From Betaproteobacteria bacterium (GTDB lineage Bacteria > Pseudomonadota > Gammaproteobacteria > Burkholderiales > SG8-41): a DNA stretch of 23,605 bases. Positions 18,376-23,605 of this stretch are shown here, in pieces; the first letter of the stretch is position 1; each line of letters opens with the position of its first letter. A program made the position numbers and the translations under genes. The DNA lies in assembly GCA_025356695.1 (NCBI GenBank), contig JANXSE010000249.1, forward strand, positions 1 to 23,605. The letters run 5' to 3'. The notes under the pieces are model-generated. The model searched no databases, was not told where the DNA came from, and saw only the letters and a program-made list of their open reading frames with translations.

Positions 18376-19800
18376 ATGGCAAACACATTCGATGTCATCG
18401 TCATTGGCGCCGGCCCCGGCGGCTATATCGCCGCCATTCGCGCTGCCCAACTGGGCTTCAAAACAGCCTGTATAGACGATTGGAACACGCCGGCGGGCAA
18501 ACCCGCGCCCGGTGGCACCTGCACAAACGTCGGCTGCATTCCGTCGAAGGCCTTGCTGCAGTCGTCCGAACACTTCGAGCACGCCGCTCACCAGTTCGGC
18601 GAACACGGCATCGAGGTCAAGGGCCTCGACATGAATGTCGGCAAAATGCAGGTGCGCAAGGACAAGGTCGTGCAGCAGAACAACGACGGCATCCTGTTTT
18701 TGTTCAAGAAGAACAAAATCGAGTTTTTTCACGGGCGCGGCAGTTTCGGCAGCCGCAATGGCGATCTCTGGCGCATTGACGTTGCGGGCAAGAGCGCGCA
18801 GACGATCGAAGGCAAGCACGTCATCGTTGCCACCGGTTCCAGCCCGCGCGCCTTGCCCGGCGCGCCATTTGACGAAAAACTGGTTCTTTCCAATGCGGGT
18901 GCGCTTGCCATCGCGGAAACACCGAAGAAACTCGGCGTGATCGGCGCCGGCGTGATCGGCCTGGAGATGGGCAGCGTCTGGCGCCGCCTTGGCGCCGAAG
19001 TGACCATACTCGAGGCGCTGCCGGTCTTTCTCGGCGCAGCAGACGAACAGATTGCCAAAGAGGCCGTGAAGATTTTTGCCAAGCAGGGCCTCTCGGTACA
19101 CACCGGGGTCAAGATTACCAAGGTGACGACGAAGAAAAACGTTACCGTTGAATACAACGACGCGGCCGGCGCGGCACAAAGCGCGACCTTCGATAGGTTG
19201 ATCGTGTCGATCGGCCGCCTGCCGAATACCGAAGGGCTGAATGCGGCCGGCGCAGGTCTGGTGCTCGACGAACGCGGCTTCGTCAAGGTTGATGATGATT
19301 GCCACACCAATCTGCCTAATGTCTGGGCGGTCGGTGACGTGGTGCGCGGGCCGATGCTGGCGCACAAGGCGGAAGAAGAGGGTGTGGCGGTGGCTGAACG
19401 CATCGCCGGCCGTCATGGCCACGTCGATTTCAACACGGTGCCCTGGGTCATTTATACCTCGCCGGAAATCGCCTGGGTCGGTAAGACCGAGCAGCAGTTG
19501 AAGGCCGATGGCGTCGAATACCGCTCCGGCAGTTTTCCCTTCATGGCCAACGGCCGCGCGCGCGCGTTAGGCGATACCACTGGCATGGTCAAGATGCTGG
19601 CCGATGCCAAAACCGACCGCATTCTGGGCGTGCATATCATCGGCCCGATGGCCTCCGAGCTGATTGCCGAGGCGGTAGTGGCGATGGAATTCGGCGCCTC
19701 GTCGGAAGACATTGCGTTGATCTGCCACGCCCATCCGTCACTGTCCGAATCCATGAAGGAAGCGGCGCTGGCGGTCGACAAGCGCACCCTGAATCTCTAG
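18376..19800 (+). CDS. lpdA: Dihydrolipoyl dehydrogenase (E3)
   Basis: E3 reoxidises the dihydrolipoyl arm of E2 and reduces NAD+. From ATG at 18376 the protein has 474 residues. It has the FAD motif [10 protein letters not shown] at 11-20, the redox disulfide C49/C54 in [16 protein letters not shown], the NAD motif [13 protein letters not shown], the second FAD motif WAVGDVV, and the C-terminal HAHPSLSE with catalytic H453 and E458. A GAGG ribosome site precedes this ATG at eight bases; an upstream in-frame extension to 18334 falls within the palindromic spacer and lacks family similarity. The position after odhB indicates it serves the 2-oxoglutarate complex, though it could also serve other lipoyl enzymes. 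Its stop is 12 bases before zapE. Confidence 0.97.
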   Translation: MANTFDVIVIGAGPGGYIAAIRAAQLGFKTACIDDWNTPAGKPAPGGTCTNVGCIPSKALLQSSEHFEHAAHQFGEHGIEVKGLDMNVGKMQVRKDKVVQQNNDGILFLFKKNKIEFFHGRGSFGSRNGDLWRIDVAGKSAQTIEGKHVIVATGSSPRALPGAPFDEKLVLSNAGALAIAETPKKLGVIGAGVIGLEMGSVWRRLGAEVTILEALPVFLGAADEQIAKEAVKIFAKQGLSVHTGVKITKVTTKKNVTVEYNDAAGAAQSATFDRLIVSIGRLPNTEGLNAAGAGLVLDERGFVKVDDDCHTNLPNVWAVGDVVRGPMLAHKAEEEGVAVAERIAGRHGHVDFNTVPWVIYTSPEIAWVGKTEQQLKADGVEYRSGSFPFMANGRARALGDTTGMVKMLADAKTDRILGVHIIGPMASELIAEAVVAMEFGASSEDIALICHAHPSLSESMKEAALAVDKRTLNL

Positions 19801-19812
19801 GCGGCCGGGGTT

Positions 19813-20952
19813 GTGAGCGAAGATTCAGGCGTCGGCGGTGAAAACCGCTATGGTCACTTTGCGCTACCGCAGGAAAGCTCCGATATCGTCGAATGGGTGC
19901 GGCAGCATGCGCGCGTTCACGGCTTCGAGCCGGACGCCGCGCAACTCAATGCACTTCAGCACTTTCAACGGCTCTACGAGGATGTCGCCGGGCTTGAACG
20001 GCTGGAAGCCTCGCTGATCCGTTTGCTGGCACGCCGGCGCACTGTTCCCGGCTTGTACCTGTGGGGCGGTGTGGGCCGCGGCAAAAGCTTCCTGATGGAC
20101 AGTTTTTTCAACTGCGCACCGGTCGCGCGCAAGCGCCGCATCCACTTTCATCGCTTCATGCAGGAGATCCATCACGCGCTGAACCAGCACCAGGGCGAAG
20201 AGGACCCACTACGCATCATTGCGCGCGAAATCGCGCGCGACACACGCCTGCTTTGCCTCGACGAATTTCATGTCACTGATATCACCGACGCGATGCTGAT
20301 GCGGCGCCTGCTCGAAGGCATATTTGAAAACGGCGTGGTGCTGGTTACCACCTCCAACCAGCATCCCGACGGACTTTATCCGCATGGACTGCAGCGCAGC
20401 CAGTTTATGCCGGCGATCGAGCTGCTCAAAAGAAATCTCGAGGTGATCAACGTCGATCAGGGCGTGGATTACCGACTGCGCGAACTGGAGAGCGCGGGGG
20501 TCTATCACACCGGGACGGATGCCGACGCGCGACTCGACAAGGCTTTCGAAAAGATATCGCGCCATGAAGCGGCCGAAGACACGGCGCTCGAAATCGAAGG
20601 GCGCATCATCCATGCGCGCAAACTGGGACGCGGTGCGGCCTGGTTTGAATTCGCCGAATTGTGCGACGGCCCGCGCGGCAAGGCCGATTACATCGAACTG
20701 GCGCGGCGTTACCACACCATTGTCATGTCCGGCATCCCGTACTTCGGCCGCAACAATGCCGATGTAGTGCGCCGCTTTACCTGGCTGATCGACGAGTTCT
20801 ACGATCGCCGCGTCAAATTGATCATGTCGGCGGCGGACGAGCCCGAAGCGCTGTATCCTATGGCGGAAGGTGGCGACCAGTTCATACGCACGGTCAGCCG
20901 CCTCACGGAAATGCGAACGCATCAATATCTGAGCGAACCGCATTTGCCTTAG
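19813..20952 (+). CDS. zapE: AFG1-like ATPase, cell division protein ZapE
   Basis: A 379-residue P-loop ATPase of the AFG1/ZapE family. In E. coli ZapE associates with the division ring; the mitochondrial AFG1 relatives help remove membrane respiratory-chain proteins. The Walker A motif GGVGRGKS is at 85-92 and Walker B LLCLDEFHVTD at 146-156. VTTSNQHPDGLYPHGLQRSQFMPAI is a typical family block. The start is GTG at 19813, only 12 bases after the lpdA stop and with GGGG very close, suggesting translational coupling to lpdA. No earlier start fits. The lpdA-zapE adjacency recurs in betaproteobacteria as far as I recall. Its role beside respiratory and TCA genes may be closer to AFG1-type quality control than to division, but this is inference. 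Confidence 0.9.
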   Translation: MSEDSGVGGENRYGHFALPQESSDIVEWVRQHARVHGFEPDAAQLNALQHFQRLYEDVAGLERLEASLIRLLARRRTVPGLYLWGGVGRGKSFLMDSFFNCAPVARKRRIHFHRFMQEIHHALNQHQGEEDPLRIIAREIARDTRLLCLDEFHVTDITDAMLMRRLLEGIFENGVVLVTTSNQHPDGLYPHGLQRSQFMPAIELLKRNLEVINVDQGVDYRLRELESAGVYHTGTDADARLDKAFEKISRHEAAEDTALEIEGRIIHARKLGRGAAWFEFAELCDGPRGKADYIELARRYHTIVMSGIPYFGRNNADVVRRFTWLIDEFYDRRVKLIMSAADEPEALYPMAEGGDQFIRTVSRLTEMRTHQYLSEPHLP

Positions 20953-20972
20953 ATCAAGAAACTGGGAGGGGC

Positions 20973-21959
20973 ATGGACAAGTTTCGCGCCTATCGGATCT
21001 TTGAAGAGAACGGCAAGGGCAAAGGCCGCCTCGTCGAAATGTCGCTCGACGAACTCGACGCCGGCGAAGTCGTTATCCGCACAGCCTATTCCAGCGTCAA
21101 CTTCAAGGACGCGCTGACCGGCACCGGTGCCGGCAAGGTGGTCCGGCGCTTTCCCTGCGTCGGCGGCATCGATGGTTGCGGCACCGTGGTCTCATCGACT
21201 GATGCCCGCTTCAAAGCCGGCGACGAGGTGATCTGCACCAGCTACGATCTCGGCGTCGGACACGACGGCGGTTACGCCGGCATGATGCGTGTGCGCGCCG
21301 ACTGGGTGGTGCCGCTGCCGCGCGGCCTGACCTTGTTCGAATCGATGGCGATCGGCACCGCGGGTTACACCTCTGCGCTGGCCATCCACCTGCTCGAACA
21401 CAACGGCATGACGCCGGCTGGCGGCAAGGTCGTCGTCAACGGCGCCACCGGCGGTTGTGCCAGTCTCGCTATCAGCATGCTGGCGAAGCTCGGTTACAAG
21501 GTGAGCGCAGTCACCGGCAAGAGCGCGGAACACGATTACCTGAAGTCCATCGGTGCGGCAGAAGTGCTCGGCCGCGAAGCCTTGCCGGCGGGCACACGAC
21601 CGCTCGAAAAAACGCTGTGGGCGGCGGGTCTGGATTCGGTTGGTGGCGACCAGTTGGCGGCCATGATCCGCAGCATGCAGCAGCATGGCGTGATCGGCAG
21701 CTTCGGCAATGCCGGCGGTATCGAGTTGCATACCACCGTATTGCCGTTCATCCTGCGCGGCGTGCGCCTGATCGGCGTTGATTCGGCCGCCACACCGATG
21801 GCCCTGCGCCAGACCGTCTGGTCGCGTCTGGCCTCGGATCTGAAACCGCCGCAAATCACGCAGATCGCCAGTACCGTCACACTGGACGATTTACCGGCCA
21901 CCTTCGACAGAATGCTCCAACAGCAAACACGCGGCAGAACCGTCGTAAAAATAGCATAA
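20973..21959 (+). CDS. acuI: Acrylyl-CoA reductase (NADPH), AcuI/YhdH family
   Basis: A 328-residue zinc-independent medium-chain dehydrogenase/reductase. AcuI/YhdH enzymes reduce acrylyl-CoA to propionyl-CoA with NADPH. The N-terminal GroES-like domain holds SVNFKDAL at 41-48, close to the family SSLNYKDAL signature. The nucleotide motif is NGATGGCASLAISML at 156-170, followed by GYKVSAVTGKSAEHDYLKSIGA, which is characteristic of YhdH. The zinc ligands of alcohol dehydrogenases are absent. The ATG at 20973 has GGGAGGGG immediately upstream; the frame stays open farther upstream but overlaps zapE. It lies 20 bases after zapE and 48 before prpE. Both acuI and prpE yield propionyl-CoA, and this context supports the acrylyl-CoA assignment over a generic quinone reductase. 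Confidence 0.85.
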   Translation: MDKFRAYRIFEENGKGKGRLVEMSLDELDAGEVVIRTAYSSVNFKDALTGTGAGKVVRRFPCVGGIDGCGTVVSSTDARFKAGDEVICTSYDLGVGHDGGYAGMMRVRADWVVPLPRGLTLFESMAIGTAGYTSALAIHLLEHNGMTPAGGKVVVNGATGGCASLAISMLAKLGYKVSAVTGKSAEHDYLKSIGAAEVLGREALPAGTRPLEKTLWAAGLDSVGGDQLAAMIRSMQQHGVIGSFGNAGGIELHTTVLPFILRGVRLIGVDSAATPMALRQTVWSRLASDLKPPQITQIASTVTLDDLPATFDRMLQQQTRGRTVVKIA

Positions 21960-22007
21960 GAGCCGGTACCCAAGCGGCCACGTTGCGGTCCTTCAGGAGG
22001 AGTCTGC

Positions 22008-23605
22008 ATGGCAACGTATCGCGAGTTTCACCAGCGCTCGATCACTGACCGCGAAGGCTTCTGGCGCGAACAGGCGACCGCCATCGACTGGCAGACGCCG
22101 TTCAAGCAGGTGCTTGAATACAGCAAACCACCGTTTGCGAAATGGTTTGTCGGCGGCACCACCAATCTTTGCCATAACGCTGTTGACCGGCATCTGCAGG
22201 ATCGCGGCGAGCAGGCGGCGCTGATCTACATTTCGACCGAAACCGGTCAAAAAAAGACGTATACATTTCGCGAACTGCACGCCGAGGTCAACCGGTGTGC
22301 CGCGGTATTGCGCAGCCTGGGCCTGGGTCGTGGCGACCGCATGCTGATTTATATGCCGATGGTTCCGGAGGCGGTGTTTGCCATGCTCGCCTGCGTGCGG
22401 CTGGGTGCGATCCACTCGGTGGTATTCGGCGGTTTCGCCGCGCACAGTCTTGCGTCGCGCATCGACGATGCGAAACCCAAGCTGATGTTCACGGCCGACG
22501 CCGGCATGCGCGCCGGCAAGGCGGTGCATTACAAGGGCCTGGTGGATGAAGCGATCAAGCTTTCACAGCATCCGCCGGCGAATGTGGTCCTCTTCAATCG
22601 CGGCATCGACCCGGCACTCAAAATGGTCGCCGGCCGCGATCTCGATTACGCCACACTGCGCGATGCGCAAATGAATGTGCAGGTTCCGGTGACCTGGCTG
22701 GAGTCGAGCGAGCCGTCCTATATTCTTTATACATCGGGTACGACGGGCAAGCCCAAGGGTGTGCAACGCGACACCGGTGGCTATGCGGTGGCCCTTGCTG
22801 CTTCGATGAAGCATATTTATTGCGGCAAGCCGGGTGAATCGATGTTCACGACCTCCGATATCGGCTGGGTCGTCGGGCATTCCTATATCGTCTACGGCCC
22901 ACTGATCCACGGCATGGCCACCATACTCTATGAAGGCCTGCCGATCCGTCCGGATCCCGGGGTCTGGTGGAACATCGTCGCCGAGCACAAGGTCAGCGTG
23001 ATGTTCTCGTCGCCGACCGCCATTCGCGTGTTGAAGAAGCAGGATCCCGCGTATCTGAAAAAATACGACGTCAGTTCGCTGCGTTACCTGTTTCTTGCCG
23101 GCGAGCCGCTCGACGAGCCGACGGCGCGCTGGATTGCGGAGGGGCTGAACGTACCGGTGCTTGATCACTACTGGCAGACGGAAACCGGCTGGGCGCTGTT
23201 GTCGAGCATTCCGGGTGTCGAGGCCACGCCGGCGAAATTCGGCAGCCCGAGTTTCCCCGCTTATGGTTACGAGGTTCGCCTGCTGCATGAAGCCACTGGT
23301 CAGGAAGTCGGTGCCGGTGAAAAAGGCGTGGTGACGGTAACGCCGCCGCTGCCGCCGGGTTGCATGAGTACAGTGTGGGGGCAGGACGAACGTTTCGTGC
23401 AGACCTATTTCACCAGTTTCAAGGATCAACTGGTTTACACGACATTCGACTGGGGCATACGCGACAAGGACGGTTATTACTTTATCCTCGGACGCACCGA
23501 CGACGTGATCAACGTCGCCGGCCACCGTCTGGGCACGCGCGAAATCGAAGAGGCGGTCAGCGGGCATCCGAATATCGCCGAAGTGGCGGTGGTCGGCGTG
23601 CATGA
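22008..23605 (+). CDS. prpE: Propionyl-CoA synthetase (C-terminus outside window)
   Basis: PrpE activates propionate to propionyl-CoA through a propionyl-AMP intermediate, feeding the methylcitrate cycle. The frame is open from ATG at 22008 to the window edge: 532 codons of an expected ~630. The N-terminal block PFAKWFVGGTTNLCHNAVDR at 42-61 and the YTSGTTGKPKGVQRD loop at 241-255 are diagnostic; the QRD with following GGYAVALA is typical of PrpE as opposed to acetyl-CoA synthetase. The hinge region GRTDDVINVAGHRLG is at 495-509. The missing end should carry the catalytic lysine of the adenylation step. It has the best ribosome site in the window, AGGAGGAG, five bases before the ATG. It is 48 bases after acuI with no terminator between. 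Confidence 0.95.
   Translation, partial: MATYREFHQRSITDREGFWREQATAIDWQTPFKQVLEYSKPPFAKWFVGGTTNLCHNAVDRHLQDRGEQAALIYISTETGQKKTYTFRELHAEVNRCAAVLRSLGLGRGDRMLIYMPMVPEAVFAMLACVRLGAIHSVVFGGFAAHSLASRIDDAKPKLMFTADAGMRAGKAVHYKGLVDEAIKLSQHPPANVVLFNRGIDPALKMVAGRDLDYATLRDAQMNVQVPVTWLESSEPSYILYTSGTTGKPKGVQRDTGGYAVALAASMKHIYCGKPGESMFTTSDIGWVVGHSYIVYGPLIHGMATILYEGLPIRPDPGVWWNIVAEHKVSVMFSSPTAIRVLKKQDPAYLKKYDVSSLRYLFLAGEPLDEPTARWIAEGLNVPVLDHYWQTETGWALLSSIPGVEATPAKFGSPSFPAYGYEVRLLHEATGQEVGAGEKGVVTVTPPLPPGCMSTVWGQDERFVQTYFTSFKDQLVYTTFDWGIRDKDGYYFILGRTDDVINVAGHRLGTREIEEAVSGHPNIAEVAVVGVH

Noticed and set aside
1..23605. CRISPR arrays, tRNA genes, insertion sequences, defence or toxin-antitoxin genes
   Set aside because: I saw no direct-repeat arrays, tRNA-like folds, transposase motifs or defence domains; nearly all bases belong to the metabolic genes listed.

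Overview
The window is a dense block of central carbon metabolism from a GC-rich proteobacterium, most likely a betaproteobacterium. That placement rests on gene order and protein character, not on a database search: mdh lies divergent to sdhCDAB-sdhE-gltA, followed by odhA-odhB-lpdA-zapE, and the aconitases carry the MPHNLFN-type N-terminus. No tRNA, rRNA, insertion sequence, phage gene or CRISPR array is visible. Apart from two genes cut by the window edges, every gene looks intact.

Minus strand (1-8908), read right to left: mdh, then a good rho-independent terminator, then prpC (2-methylcitrate synthase), a small DUF3147-type membrane protein, prpD (2-methylcitrate dehydratase), a small exported DUF3617-type protein, and two tandem full-length-type aconitases of the AcnA family. 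The second aconitase runs off the left edge. Gaps between these genes after the terminator are 17-59 bases, so they look like one operon.

The 407-base divergent control region (8909-9315) holds a strong sigma70-like promoter for mdh (TTGACA, 18-base spacer, TATTAT), a candidate extended -10 for sdh, an inverted repeat and an FNR-like half-conserved box.

Plus strand (9316-23605): sdhC, sdhD, sdhA, sdhB (succinate dehydrogenase), sdhE (FAD insertion factor), gltA (citrate synthase, with its own TATAAT), odhA, odhB and lpdA (2-oxoglutarate dehydrogenase complex), zapE (AFG1-like ATPase), an acuI/yhdH-type acrylyl-CoA reductase and prpE (propionyl-CoA synthetase, cut by the right edge). A short imperfect palindrome sits between odhB and lpdA.

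Together the genes supply citrate synthase, aconitase, 2-oxoglutarate dehydrogenase, succinate dehydrogenase and malate dehydrogenase of the TCA cycle. They also supply a propionate branch: PrpE and AcuI make propionyl-CoA, PrpC condenses it with oxaloacetate, and PrpD plus an aconitase isomerise 2-methylcitrate to 2-methylisocitrate. The lyase PrpB, isocitrate dehydrogenase, succinyl-CoA synthetase and fumarase are not in the window. The most unusual points are the tandem aconitase pair within the prp operon, active-site-neighbourhood substitutions in one of them, and propionate genes on both sides of the TCA cluster. I do not see a wholly new system here.
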